Part shown: positions 1 through 8,714 of the stretch, in pieces
How the letters are laid out: each line of letters begins with the position of its first letter
Numbering within the stretch: the stretch's first letter is position 1
NCBI GenBank assembly: GCA_944391515.1
Contig: CALXTW010000004.1
Span: 16,368-80,367 of the forward strand
DNA length: 64,000 bases
Direction of reading: 5' to 3'
Source of the DNA: an uncultured Alphaproteobacteria bacterium
Lineage (GTDB): Bacteria; Pseudomonadota; Alphaproteobacteria; RF32; CAG-239
Program-made: the position numbers and the translations under genes
Notes under the pieces: model-generated
The model's input: the letters and a program-made list of their open reading frames with translations, nothing else
The model's database searches: none
Told to the model about the DNA's origin: nothing

Positions 1-933
1 GTGATTGCACCGGCCAGAGGCATTAAAATTATCGGTCAGGATTCACGCCAAATTGCAAGAGAACGTTTGGAATCTTGGGGGCTGAAGGTGAGCTTTGGAC
101 GGCATACGACCGATGATAATTGGGATATGCTAGGTTCTTCTTCTGTTCAAGACAGAGTAGAGGATATTAATGATGCCTTTCATGATAAAAATGTCAAAGC
201 GATTTTTACGATTATCGGAGGGGCCAACTCTAATCAATTGCTGCCTTATTTGGATTATGATTTGATAAAGAAGAATCCGAAAGTATTTTGCGGATTTTCC
301 GATATTACCGCTTTGTTAAATGCTATTTATGCCAAAACCGGGTTGGTGACTTTTTCGGGACCGCATTTTAGCTCGCTTGGTATGTTGAAAGGTGCGGACT
401 ATACGTTAGAAAACTTAAAAATTATGCTTATGGGCGATAGAGTTAATGCTGTCAAGCCCTCAAAAGAGTGGAGTGATGATTTGTGGTTTATTAATCAACA
501 AGACCGCAATTTTATTCCAAACGAAGGCTATTGGACAATTCATCAAGGAGAAGCGCAAGGTACACTTATCGGTGGAAACTTGGGCACATTTAATCTTTTG
601 CTGGGTACGGCTTATCGTCCGGCGTTTGAGAAAGACACCATCTTGTTTATTGAAGATACCGAAGGTGCCGATATTTTGGATTTTGAACGTAATTTCCAAG
701 CTCTTATTTATCAGCCCGATTTTCAAAATGTTAAGGGAATTCTGATTGGGCGTTTCCAGAAAGGTTCAAAAGTTTCACGCGAACAGTTGGAATATATTAT
801 TTCAACCAAACAGGCTTTACAAAATTTGCCGATTATTGCCAATGTGGATTTCGGACATTCGACTCCTTTGCTGACTTTGCCGGTGGGTGGTTCGGCTCAT
901 ATTAAAGACGGCGAAATTTTGCTGAAGTTGTAG
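1..933 (+). CDS. LD-carboxypeptidase, S66 family (5' end cut by window)
   Basis: Family S66 serine peptidases (LdcA / MccF) cleave the bond between an L- and a D-residue in murein tripeptide-tetrapeptide turnover, or hydrolyse microcin C-type compounds. The triad is visible: Ser100 in GFSD, Glu218 in LFIEDTEG and His286 in FGHSTP, plus the GGNL turn near 191. The reading frame is open at base 1 with a GTG. Family members usually have about 10 more residues before the IAPARG motif, so the true start is probably upstream of the window. LdcA and MccF-like specificities cannot be separated here. A strong terminator follows immediately. Confidence 0.85.
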   Translation: MIAPARGIKIIGQDSRQIARERLESWGLKVSFGRHTTDDNWDMLGSSSVQDRVEDINDAFHDKNVKAIFTIIGGANSNQLLPYLDYDLIKKNPKVFCGFSDITALLNAIYAKTGLVTFSGPHFSSLGMLKGADYTLENLKIMLMGDRVNAVKPSKEWSDDLWFINQQDRNFIPNEGYWTIHQGEAQGTLIGGNLGTFNLLLGTAYRPAFEKDTILFIEDTEGADILDFERNFQALIYQPDFQNVKGILIGRFQKGSKVSREQLEYIISTKQALQNLPIIANVDFGHSTPLLTLPVGGSAHIKDGEILLKL

Positions 934-940
934 TATACAA

Positions 941-988
941 AAATCCCCTGATGAAAAATCTTGTGATTTTCTCAGGGGATTTTTTTTA
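941..988 (+). terminator. Rho-independent terminator after the S66 peptidase
   Basis: Arms AAATCCCCTGA and TCAGGGGATTT, extended by an inner GAAAAATC/GATTTTC stem, are followed by a T run. It starts seven bases after the stop codon of the peptidase gene. Confidence 0.9.
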
Positions 989-1150
989 ATTTAGAGATGT
1001 CTCATTATTCCATGGACGGAATTTCCATGCTTCGGCACTATAGAGAAGTGTTGCCAGAAAAGACATGATGATGAAACCCCATTTCCAAATTTGGAAATCA
1101 CTTTGGATTAGAATAATTCCTGCACTGGCAAAAATTATTGCAAAGCACAT
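986..1150 (-). CDS. Possible small membrane protein, 54 aa
   Basis: A short reading frame reads MCFAIIFASAGIILIQ at its start and FRPWNNETSLN at its end, with two hydrophobic segments (about 2-16 and 24-37) separated by a Trp-rich turn (IWKWG). This looks like a genuine two-helix membrane protein more than a random frame. No good Shine-Dalgarno site precedes the ATG, and the frame stays open for about 22 codons further upstream without an ATG/GTG/TTG. Its stop overlaps the T tract of the facing terminator. It may be the remnant of a longer gene. No family recognised. Confidence 0.35.
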   Translation of the reverse strand: MCFAIIFASAGIILIQSDFQIWKWGFIIMSFLATLLYSAEAWKFRPWNNETSLN

Positions 1151-1301
1151 GCTGGTAGCAAAAAATAAGGCTTTCGTAACTCTTAATATTTTAAGGTTAA
1201 TAATATGAAAAATAACTTAACTTTCTTTTACAACACCACAATTTGGCGATTTATGCAAGTGTTTAATTGCGATTTTGGTAAATGTGTTTCTGAGTTTTAA
1301 G

Positions 1302-1331
1302 AAAAAGCCCTTCCGAAGAAGGGCTTTTTTA
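1302..1331 (-). terminator. Terminator of the tetR-acrA-acrB operon
   Basis: A perfect stem AAAGCCCTTC / GAAGGGCTTT with a 4-nt loop and a T-rich flank lies just past the acrB stop. Confidence 0.88.
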
Positions 1332-1334
1332 TGC

Positions 1335-4300
1335 TTATTCTTTAGCTTTAGTTTTTTTCCATTCATACGTTTTTTCACGCATGGTTTGGAATAAGATGTA
1401 GAGCAATGGAATGACAATCAAGCCTGCTGCCGTTCCGACCAACATTCCGTAAAATACCGGAACGCCGATGGCAATACGGCTGGCAGCACCAGCGCCTGTG
1501 GCGACAATCATCGGCCATACACCCAAAATGAAGGTGAAGGCTGTCATCAATACCGCACGGAAACGTTCTTTGGTACCGACAATCGCTGATTTGACAATCG
1601 AAGAGCCTCGTTCACGTTCTTCTTTTGAGAATTCAACAATCAAAATAGCGTTTTTACTTGCCAGTCCGACCAGCAAAATCAAACCTAATTGCGCATAAAT
1701 ACTCAAGGATAAGCTGGTGATGAACAATCCGGTTAAAGCGCCTAACATGGCAACTGTTACGGATGTTAATACCGGAAGCGGGGTTGACCAGCTCTCATAT
1801 TGCGCAACCAAGAACAAGTAACCAAAGGTGATAGCCAAGGCAATGATGTAGCCAATTTGACCTTGGGTTTGTTTTTCTTGGAAGCTCATGCCAGACCATT
1901 CATAACTGAAGCCTTTGGGCAGTTGCAGATTTTCAACCGCAGTCATGGCTTGTCCGGTACTAACGGCCGGAGACTGAATGGCATTGATTGAAGCTGCTGG
2001 ATATTGGTTATAGCGCTCAACCGTACGAGGACCTAAAATCTTCTTGATGCTGATTACGCTTCCCAATGGAACCATTTTGCCTTCTTTGTTTTCTACATAT
2101 AAGTCATTAATTGAATTAATGTCTTTACGGTATGTCCAGTCAGATTGGATATATACCTTGTTTACTTGAGTACCAAAGTTAACGTCGTTGATGTAACTTG
2201 AACCCAAATAGTTTTGCAAGAGTGTATAAATGTTGCCAATCGGAACACCCATACTTTCGGCTTTTTGCTTATCAATCGTAATAAACAATTGTGGTGTTTT
2301 AGCCGTGTAAGTGGTAAATGCATATTGCATTTCAGGCATCGAATTCATCTTTTGCAGAACGCCTTGAATGGCTGCATCTAAAACAGATGAATCGGTGCTG
2401 TTTAGGGATTGCAGACGATAGTCCATACCACCACTTGAACCTAAACCTTGAATGGCAGGTGGTTCAAAGAAGTTAATTTCTGCATTCGGAAGTCCGGATA
2501 CTTTCGCTCTAATGCGATTTAATATTGCAGAAGAGTGAAGGTTAGGGTCGGTTCTTTTATCCCATGGCTCTAGTACGATAACGGAGAAAGCTACGTTTTC
2601 GCCGCCGCCACCCAAAATTGAACGACCAACAATCGTCATAACGTTTGCAACGCCTTCTTCATTTTTTAGGTCGGGATAAATTTGGCTGACCAATTTGCGA
2701 GTGCGCTCCATTGAAGCTCCTTCAGGCAATTGGATGTTGGTAAAGATAACACCTTGGTCTTCACTCGGAATAAATGAAGTTTGGCTTATTTTGAGGAAGA
2801 AGATGTTTGCCAAAACCAGCATGCCCAAGAGTAATGCTACAACGCTGACTTTACGTCCGATAATGCCGACAATGGAAGCATAACGGTCGCGGGATTTGTT
2901 CAAAACTTGGTTAAACCAGAACAATGGACCGCTTGTGTATGGTTTTAACGGGCGAAGCATTGTTGCGCATAATGCCGGAGATAAGGTTAAGGCGTTGACA
3001 GAAGAGAAAAATACCGCGGTGGAAATAGCAACGGCGAATTGTTGATAAATTCGTCCGGTAATGCCCCCTAAAAAGCCAACAGGTACGAAAATTGCCAATA
3101 ATACCAAAGTGGTGGCAATAACCGCACTGGATACTTGTTCCATCGCTTTGATGGTGGCTTCTTTCGGTGTTAAATGTTCGTTTTCCATAAGGTATAGAAC
3201 GCGTTCTACAACCACAATCGCGTCATCAACCACCAAACCAATTGCTAAGACCAAACCAAATAAGGTTAACATGTTAATGCTGTAACCTAAGGCTAACATT
3301 ACGGCAAAGGTTGCAAACAATGATACCGGAATGGTGAGTGAGGGAACGAGCGTTGCTCTCCAGTCTTGTAAAAACAGGTAGCAAACGCCAATAACCAAGA
3401 TAAATGTTAAAATAAGTGTGAAGACAACTTCGTCAATTGATGCACTGATGTATTTAGTAGCATCGTAAGTGATATCAACCTTAAAGTCTTCAGGGAAATA
3501 TTGAGACAGTCTTTGGAGTTCTGCCTTAATACCGGCCATGGTATCAAGTGCGTTCGCTCCAGATAGTAAGTTAATTCCTACGGCAACTGAAGGACTGCCG
3601 TCAATGGTTGATTCTACACCATAGTCTTCAACACCAACTTCTACGCGGGCAACATCCTTTAAGTACACAATGCCGCCTTCTTCTGCCGTACGGACGATAA
3701 TGTTTTGGAAGTCTTCCACCTCATTGATACGTCCTTGGGTTTGCAGCGTGTAAGTCATTTGTTGGGTGCCGTCTCCAGGCATGGAACCTACCGAACCAAG
3801 GGAGGGTTGGTAGTTTTGTCCTTCAATGGCTGAAATAACTGAGCTGGCTGGCAATTTCAGAGCCGTTAATTTGTTGGTGTCTAACCAAACGCGCATGCTC
3901 AAAGGGGAGGCGTGAACGCTTACTTCACCCACACCGTAAACACGGCTTAAGTTGTCTTTGATGTTGTTTTGAACGTAGTCACTCAAAAACATTCTATCAT
4001 GGGTCTTATTGGGGGAATAAACCGTTAAGAATCCTAATGTGTCTGAGGAACGACGTTTTACCGTTAGACCTTGTCTTTGAACCGATTCAGGCAATTTGGA
4101 AAGTGCTTGTTGAATACGGTTTTGCACCTTTACTTGTGCCATATCCGGATCGGTTCCGACGGCAAAAGTAACGCTTAATGAATAAGAACCGGAGTTTTCA
4201 GATGAAGAATCCATGTACAACATGTTTTCAACACCGTTAATCTCTTGCTCCAGCGGAATACCTACCGTTTTGGCAATAACTTCTGCACTCGCTCCAGGGT

Positions 4301-4448
4301 AGGAGGCGCTAACTACTACCATTGGCGGGGTGATTTCTGGATATAAGGCAATCGGCAATGAAAATACCGAGATAAGACCGGCTAGTGTTAAAACGATGGA
4401 AATTACCATCGCAAAACGAGGTCTTTCAATGAATACTCTTGAGAACAT
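1335..4448 (-). CDS. acrB: RND multidrug efflux pump inner-membrane transporter (AcrB/MexB type)
   Basis: Proton-driven inner-membrane pump of a tripartite efflux complex that exports hydrophobic drugs and other toxic compounds. At 1037 aa it matches the HAE1 RND family. The first transmembrane helix is at residues 10-30; the proton-relay pair appears as [12 protein letters not shown] (about residue 405) and the second relay Lys in [12 protein letters not shown] near the C-terminus. Two large periplasmic loops and 12 helices are as expected. It follows acrA by 2 bp and ends the operon. No TolC-like outer-membrane gene is adjacent, so the channel must be encoded elsewhere. Confidence 0.93.
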   Translation of the reverse strand: MFSRVFIERPRFAMVISIVLTLAGLISVFSLPIALYPEITPPMVVVSASYPGASAEVIAKTVGIPLEQEINGVENMLYMDSSSENSGSYSLSVTFAVGTDPDMAQVKVQNRIQQALSKLPESVQRQGLTVKRRSSDTLGFLTVYSPNKTHDRMFLSDYVQNNIKDNLSRVYGVGEVSVHASPLSMRVWLDTNKLTALKLPASSVISAIEGQNYQPSLGSVGSMPGDGTQQMTYTLQTQGRINEVEDFQNIIVRTAEEGGIVYLKDVARVEVGVEDYGVESTIDGSPSVAVGINLLSGANALDTMAGIKAELQRLSQYFPEDFKVDITYDATKYISASIDEVVFTLILTFILVIGVCYLFLQDWRATLVPSLTIPVSLFATFAVMLALGYSINMLTLFGLVLAIGLVVDDAIVVVERVLYLMENEHLTPKEATIKAMEQVSSAVIATTLVLLAIFVPVGFLGGITGRIYQQFAVAISTAVFFSSVNALTLSPALCATMLRPLKPYTSGPLFWFNQVLNKSRDRYASIVGIIGRKVSVVALLLGMLVLANIFFLKISQTSFIPSEDQGVIFTNIQLPEGASMERTRKLVSQIYPDLKNEEGVANVMTIVGRSILGGGGENVAFSVIVLEPWDKRTDPNLHSSAILNRIRAKVSGLPNAEINFFEPPAIQGLGSSGGMDYRLQSLNSTDSSVLDAAIQGVLQKMNSMPEMQYAFTTYTAKTPQLFITIDKQKAESMGVPIGNIYTLLQNYLGSSYINDVNFGTQVNKVYIQSDWTYRKDINSINDLYVENKEGKMVPLGSVISIKKILGPRTVERYNQYPAASINAIQSPAVSTGQAMTAVENLQLPKGFSYEWSGMSFQEKQTQGQIGYIIALAITFGYLFLVAQYESWSTPLPVLTSVTVAMLGALTGLFITSLSLSIYAQLGLILLVGLASKNAILIVEFSKEERERGSSIVKSAIVGTKERFRAVLMTAFTFILGVWPMIVATGAGAASRIAIGVPVFYGMLVGTAAGLIVIPLLYILFQTMREKTYEWKKTKAKE

Positions 4449-4450
4449 TC

Positions 4451-5623
4451 TTATTTACCTTCCGAATTGGTGGTGAGTAATTCGGCTTTTACTTTTTGAC
4501 CGTTTTGAACTTTTTGCAGACCTTGGATAATCACTTTGTCATCATCGTTAAGGCCTGATTTGACAACTTGCATATCGCCGAAAACTTCGCCTAATTCTAC
4601 GTGGCGTTGTTCGGCTATGCTATCAGGGGTGACAACCATAACATAGTTGCCATGCTCGTCTTGGGCAACAGCTGCTTGCGGAATCAAAATCGCCTCAACG
4701 CCTTTGGTGTTGCCTATCAATACCTGAACGTAAGCTCCAGGTATCAGCAAGCTTTGTTCATTGCTATATTCGTTGTAAACGGCAATCGTAGCGGTGGTGG
4801 TATCAATCTCGTTATCGGTAAAACGTGATTTTAAGTGGTTTACCAAACGTTTGCCGTTGGGCAAAATTAATTCGCTGCTAATGGGGGATTCTTTGCCTTC
4901 TTTGATGGCTTTGCTCTTTTCTCTGAAATCAATGATATCTTTATCTGTAACTGAGAACGCAACACGAATCGGGTCGGTTTGAACAATGCGGGCTAAAGTT
5001 TGGGTCGAGGAGTTAACATAGTTGCCTTCTGTTACTAAAGCTTTACCAATATAACCGGTGAATGGGGCTTTGATTTCGGTGTAGCCCATATCAATCTTGG
5101 CTAATTCCAAATTTGCCTCCGCTTGTTTTACGGCTGCTTTGGCTTGGAGGTAATTGCTTTCAGAGGTATCAAGCGTTGCTTTGGAGGCATAGTTTTGGCT
5201 GCTCAAAGATTTTTGACGTTTGTAGTCTCTTTCCGTTTTAACCAAGTTTGCCTGAGCACTGGCGAGTTCTGCTTCTCTTAACTCTAAGGTGGCCAGATAA
5301 CGCTTTTGTTCAATCACAAACAAAACATCGCCTTTTTGCACCAGGCTGCCTTCTTGGAACAAAACTTTCTCAACATAGCCCGTTACTTGCGGACGCAAAT
5401 CAACGGAATTGATTGCCTCAACATGTCCAATGTAATTCTTCTTTGGCGAAATGTCTCTTTTCTCTATGCCTTGAATGAGGACGTATGGATCTCCTCTGCC
5501 CATACCCATCATTGGAGTTTGTGGGGTTAATTTTCCTTTGAGATACCATCCGACGGCGACACATAGCAGAAGTATGACCGTCTTGCGGATGATTGTGCGT
5601 TTGTTTATGGTGACAATCTGCAT
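4451..5623 (-). CDS. acrA: RND efflux membrane-fusion (periplasmic adaptor) subunit
   Basis: The periplasmic adaptor joins the RND pump to an outer-membrane channel. The 390-aa protein has an N-terminal membrane anchor (about residues 12-28), a lipoyl half-motif around [19 protein letters not shown], an alpha-helical hairpin rich in Glu/Ala/Lys (about 105-175), a second lipoyl half with [20 protein letters not shown], and beta-barrel and membrane-proximal domains after that. No lipobox Cys follows the leader, so it is anchored by the helix rather than by lipid. It lies between the TetR gene (1 bp upstream) and acrB (2 bp downstream). Confidence 0.92.
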   Translation of the reverse strand: MQIVTINKRTIIRKTVILLLCVAVGWYLKGKLTPQTPMMGMGRGDPYVLIQGIEKRDISPKKNYIGHVEAINSVDLRPQVTGYVEKVLFQEGSLVQKGDVLFVIEQKRYLATLELREAELASAQANLVKTERDYKRQKSLSSQNYASKATLDTSESNYLQAKAAVKQAEANLELAKIDMGYTEIKAPFTGYIGKALVTEGNYVNSSTQTLARIVQTDPIRVAFSVTDKDIIDFREKSKAIKEGKESPISSELILPNGKRLVNHLKSRFTDNEIDTTTATIAVYNEYSNEQSLLIPGAYVQVLIGNTKGVEAILIPQAAVAQDEHGNYVMVVTPDSIAEQRHVELGEVFGDMQVVKSGLNDDDKVIIQGLQKVQNGQKVKAELLTTNSEGK

Positions 5624-5624
5624 G

Positions 5625-6254
5625 TTAGTTATCCTCTTTTGTTTTTAATGATTTGAATATTAATTGAAAACTTTGTTCGGTTAAGGTCGGAAAATCGCCA
5701 TGATAATTTTTGCCAATGGCTTGGTGCAATATGCCGTCCCACAGAGCGGTGATGATTTGGGCGGTGATTGCTACATCCGTATCTTTGTTAATTTCACCTT
5801 TTTGAATGCTGTCGGTTAGAACCTTGATTATCATTTCGTGGTGATATTTTTTTATTTGGTTAATCGGGCCGGAAATGTTGAGTGTGTTAAACAAACCTTC
5901 AGACCATTCCATTTGGTACATGACGAAAAACAAAAATTTACGAAAGATGGCTATGTCTTGAACCATTTGAGCTTCGTATTTGAAATAGCGTAACAAGTCG
6001 CTTAGGGTTTTGACTTCGGGAATTTCCCGATTGATTACCGCTTGATTGCGCTCAAATGCCTCAATAATCAAAGCTTTGATTATATCGGGTTTGTTACGAA
6101 AATGCCAATAAATAGCCCCTTTGGTGAGATTGATTTTTTTTGCTATCTCATCAAATGTGGTACGGGTGTAGCCCTTTTCACAAAACATATCTAAGGAAGC
6201 AAAAAGGATTGCTTCCCTCGTTTGCTGGGCTTCTTCTTTGGTTCTTCTTGCCAT
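5625..6254 (-). CDS. acrR: TetR/AcrR-family transcriptional repressor of the efflux operon
   Basis: The N-terminal helix-turn-helix is clear: TREAILFASLDMFCEKGYTR, then TFDEIAKKINLTKGAIYWHF, typical of the AcrR/TtgR branch. The 209-aa length fits, and the C-terminal two thirds is the helical ligand-binding domain. Being the first gene of the tightly spaced tetR-acrA-acrB operon, it presumably autoregulates; an AT-rich inverted repeat lies 21-46 bp upstream of its start. The inducer cannot be inferred. Confidence 0.9.
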   Translation of the reverse strand: MARRTKEEAQQTREAILFASLDMFCEKGYTRTTFDEIAKKINLTKGAIYWHFRNKPDIIKALIIEAFERNQAVINREIPEVKTLSDLLRYFKYEAQMVQDIAIFRKFLFFVMYQMEWSEGLFNTLNISGPINQIKKYHHEMIIKVLTDSIQKGEINKDTDVAITAQIITALWDGILHQAIGKNYHGDFPTLTEQSFQLIFKSLKTKEDN

Positions 6255-6274
6255 TAGTTTTTATTATCCTTTAA

Positions 6275-6300
6275 ATATATACATTCTTGGAGGTATATAT
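6275..6300. promoter_or_regulatory. Candidate TetR/AcrR operator
   Basis: An inverted repeat with arms ATATATAC and GTATATAT separated by 10 bases lies just upstream of the repressor gene. The layout (about 26 bp, TACATT-like left half) resembles operators of AcrR/TtgR repressors. No promoter elements are assigned with certainty. Confidence 0.5.
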
Positions 6301-6354
6301 ATCATTTTTACTTATTCTACAAGCATTTTTTTAATAATTTATGAATCTTGGGGG

Positions 6355-7956
6355 CTACTTTTTGCAGGGTGCAAAAATGTCTAAATTTGCGTTGTAAATG
6401 CTTGTTTTTATGCCGCTTAATCCCAAAATAGAGTGGAAAATATTATCTTGAGAATGAGGATGTGAGGCTTTGGCTTTTAAGCAAGATTTGTTTATGCCAA
6501 AATCTTTAGCAAAAGAATCGGATAACCAGATTAAAAATGGAATATCTTTTTGCTCTTTGGGAGCGGTATCGTAAGGGGCTGCATGCAAAAACATTCCGTT
6601 TTCGCCCAAAGATTCACCATGGTCGGAAATATAAATCATAATGGTGTTATATTTATCCGAGAGCTTTTTTAGCTCGTCTATGGTCTTGGCTAAAAACATA
6701 CTCGTATAGTAAATGGAATTGTCGTACACGTTTACTAAAGACTCCTGGCTGCAATAGGGGAAGTCTTTTTGCTCGCATATTGGGGTGTATAGCTCAGCTG
6801 CTTTAGGATAATGTTCGGAATAAGCCGGACCGTGGCTGCCTCTTTGGTGTAGTACTATCATGGCATCTTTACCAAATTCTTGCATGCGTTCGTCAAAGTT
6901 TTGAAGCATTACTTCATCAAGGCAGAATTTTCCGGTTTTGCAAGGATCTTCTAATTCTACTCGGTCGCAAACATTTTGACAGCCAGTATTGTTTTCTCTC
7001 CATAAAACTTTGTAGCCGCTCTTTTCCATTATATCTAGCAAGTTTTCGGTATACACTTCCGAACCGGCTTTAAATTCGGTGCGGTTATCTTTTGAAAAGA
7101 GGCAAGGAATGGCAATAGCTGTTGAGGTGCCGCAAGATGTGGTATCGCTATAATATATAATATCTTTTAAATATGGATTTAGCGGTTCATTGGTTGGACG
7201 ATGATAACCTCGCAGAGAAAAATTTGCCGCGCGGGCGGTTTCACCAACGACAAAAACAAACAAATTTTTCTTGTTGTTTTTCCAATATTTTTGTGTCTTG
7301 GCATCTTCGGCAATTTTGATTAAGTCTGGACGGGGTTTGGCTTTGATTTTGATGACGGAAATGATTGACCCGATATAACCCGAAGGTGCCAAGTAATAAC
7401 GTAAATTGCGATTATAATCTAAAAATTGGTGGGTGGTTTGAAAGTTGCCTAACATAATGAGCGCCGTGAGCAAAAGGGCGCCCAATACGGTTTTTAGTTG
7501 TTTGAGCAAAGGTGTGGCAAGGATTTGCGTCTTGAGAATCAAATAGGTCGGGAGCAAACCTAAAAATACAAAAATAACGATGAATTTTACATTGAGTAAA
7601 TCTTTGACTTCGGCGGCATCCGTTCTTAAGACGTTTAAAAACATAATTTTATCTAAAGCGGCATTGTATAAAAACATAAAGTAAAATGCTATTGCATTAC
7701 AGATAATTAAAAAAATTGCCAAAGGTTTGCGAATTTTTCCATGAAATAAAATACTGCAGGCTGTAAACAATATCATCCAAAGGCATACAAAAAGGCCACT
7801 CATAAATAGTGTATCTGCTCGAAATGCAGAGGCATGTTTGAAGAAAACACCATTATAGAGGATTAGTGTCAAAAATCCGTAAATGAGGTTAAATTTGAGG
7901 CTGTCGGTCTTAAAAATAAAGGGTTGGTTGAGAAAGTTAAAAAGTTTTCTTAGCAT
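6355..7956 (-). CDS. eptA: Lipid A phosphoethanolamine transferase (EptA/MCR family)
   Basis: Transfers phosphoethanolamine from phosphatidylethanolamine to lipid A at the periplasmic face of the inner membrane, lowering surface charge and polymyxin sensitivity. Five N-terminal transmembrane segments occupy residues 20-175; the sulfatase-fold domain begins at FVVGETARAANFSLRGY (metal ligand Glu239). The nucleophile is Thr277 in SCGTSTA, and SDHGESLGENGMFLHAAPY carries more zinc ligands. Paired cysteines in the periplasmic domain fit the family's disulfides. It is the last gene of the pgm-to-eptA minus-strand run, 12 bp after hdaA; no two-component pair adjoins it. Confidence 0.9.
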   Translation of the reverse strand: MLRKLFNFLNQPFIFKTDSLKFNLIYGFLTLILYNGVFFKHASAFRADTLFMSGLFVCLWMILFTACSILFHGKIRKPLAIFLIICNAIAFYFMFLYNAALDKIMFLNVLRTDAAEVKDLLNVKFIVIFVFLGLLPTYLILKTQILATPLLKQLKTVLGALLLTALIMLGNFQTTHQFLDYNRNLRYYLAPSGYIGSIISVIKIKAKPRPDLIKIAEDAKTQKYWKNNKKNLFVFVVGETARAANFSLRGYHRPTNEPLNPYLKDIIYYSDTTSCGTSTAIAIPCLFSKDNRTEFKAGSEVYTENLLDIMEKSGYKVLWRENNTGCQNVCDRVELEDPCKTGKFCLDEVMLQNFDERMQEFGKDAMIVLHQRGSHGPAYSEHYPKAAELYTPICEQKDFPYCSQESLVNVYDNSIYYTSMFLAKTIDELKKLSDKYNTIMIYISDHGESLGENGMFLHAAPYDTAPKEQKDIPFLIWLSDSFAKDFGINKSCLKAKASHPHSQDNIFHSILGLSGIKTSIYNANLDIFAPCKK

Positions 7957-7968
7957 AGTCGTTACTCT

Positions 7969-8706
7969 TTATTTTCCATAGGAGAAAAGTTCCCCTTGAT
8001 GGTTGTCGTTCAAAACATTTATTGCCTCTTTGACGATTGCAATCGATACGGCACGTTTTTTTGCCAAAGATATATTATCTATTTCAGCCACAAGCTTGCA
8101 GGCATAAGCAAAAGAGCGTTGCGTATTGTGAAGCATATAGTTTATGACTTCGGGGGCTACCGTTATTTGGCGGTCGGTAAATAATTTCAAAAACAAAGCT
8201 GAGAGCATTTCGTCATCAGGTTCATTTATGGCTGCAGAAGGGACAATATTCATTCGAGAGCGTAAATCGGGCAAGTGAAAGTTTAGTCTTGCAGGCGCTT
8301 GTTGTGAGGTGAATAAAATATAGCCGCCTTCGTTGCGATAATGATTGTATAAGTGAAATAGGGCTTCGTTATCAATGTTTTCGTTTAAGTCTTCCACAAT
8401 TAAACACTGACAGAGGTTAAAGTACTCCAAAGTCTCAAAATTGATGTCTTTGGCTTTGATACAAGGAATTTTATAGGGCCAATGCGTTAATGTCGAAACC
8501 GTATGGGCAAAAATAGTTGCAAGGTGCGTTTTGCCACATCCTTCGGGACCATATATACAGATGGCAAAAAAAGGCCAATCCGGCCAACTGTCAACCAGCT
8601 TAAAGGCTTCATAATTGCAGGCGGCAACCATAAAGTCTTCTTTGCCCATGTAAGGCTCAGGTATAAATTCAAGCGGCAGTTGTCCCGAAAAATCAGCAGA
8701 GCTCAT
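7969..8706 (-). CDS. hdaA: DnaA regulatory inactivator, HdaA type
   Basis: A short DnaA-related AAA+ protein (245 aa) that binds the sliding clamp and promotes DnaA-ATP hydrolysis, limiting replication initiation. The clamp-binding motif QLPLEF sits at residues 9-14, as in alphaproteobacterial HdaA. The Walker A motif is GPEGCGKT (53-60), the Walker B-like segment is CLIVEDLNE, and DLRSRMN carries sensor/arginine-finger features. There is no DnaA-type DNA-binding domain at the C-terminus. It lies 8 bp after cckA, so control of replication and cell cycle appear co-transcribed. Confidence 0.86.
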   Translation of the reverse strand: MSSADFSGQLPLEFIPEPYMGKEDFMVAACNYEAFKLVDSWPDWPFFAICIYGPEGCGKTHLATIFAHTVSTLTHWPYKIPCIKAKDINFETLEYFNLCQCLIVEDLNENIDNEALFHLYNHYRNEGGYILFTSQQAPARLNFHLPDLRSRMNIVPSAAINEPDDEMLSALFLKLFTDRQITVAPEVINYMLHNTQRSFAYACKLVAEIDNISLAKKRAVSIAIVKEAINVLNDNHQGELFSYGK

Positions 8707-8714
8707 CTTATCCT

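Noticed and set aside
4601..4828. Antisense frames within acrA and acrB
   Set aside because: Short frames opposite a well-matched RND operon, with no SD or recognisable domains.
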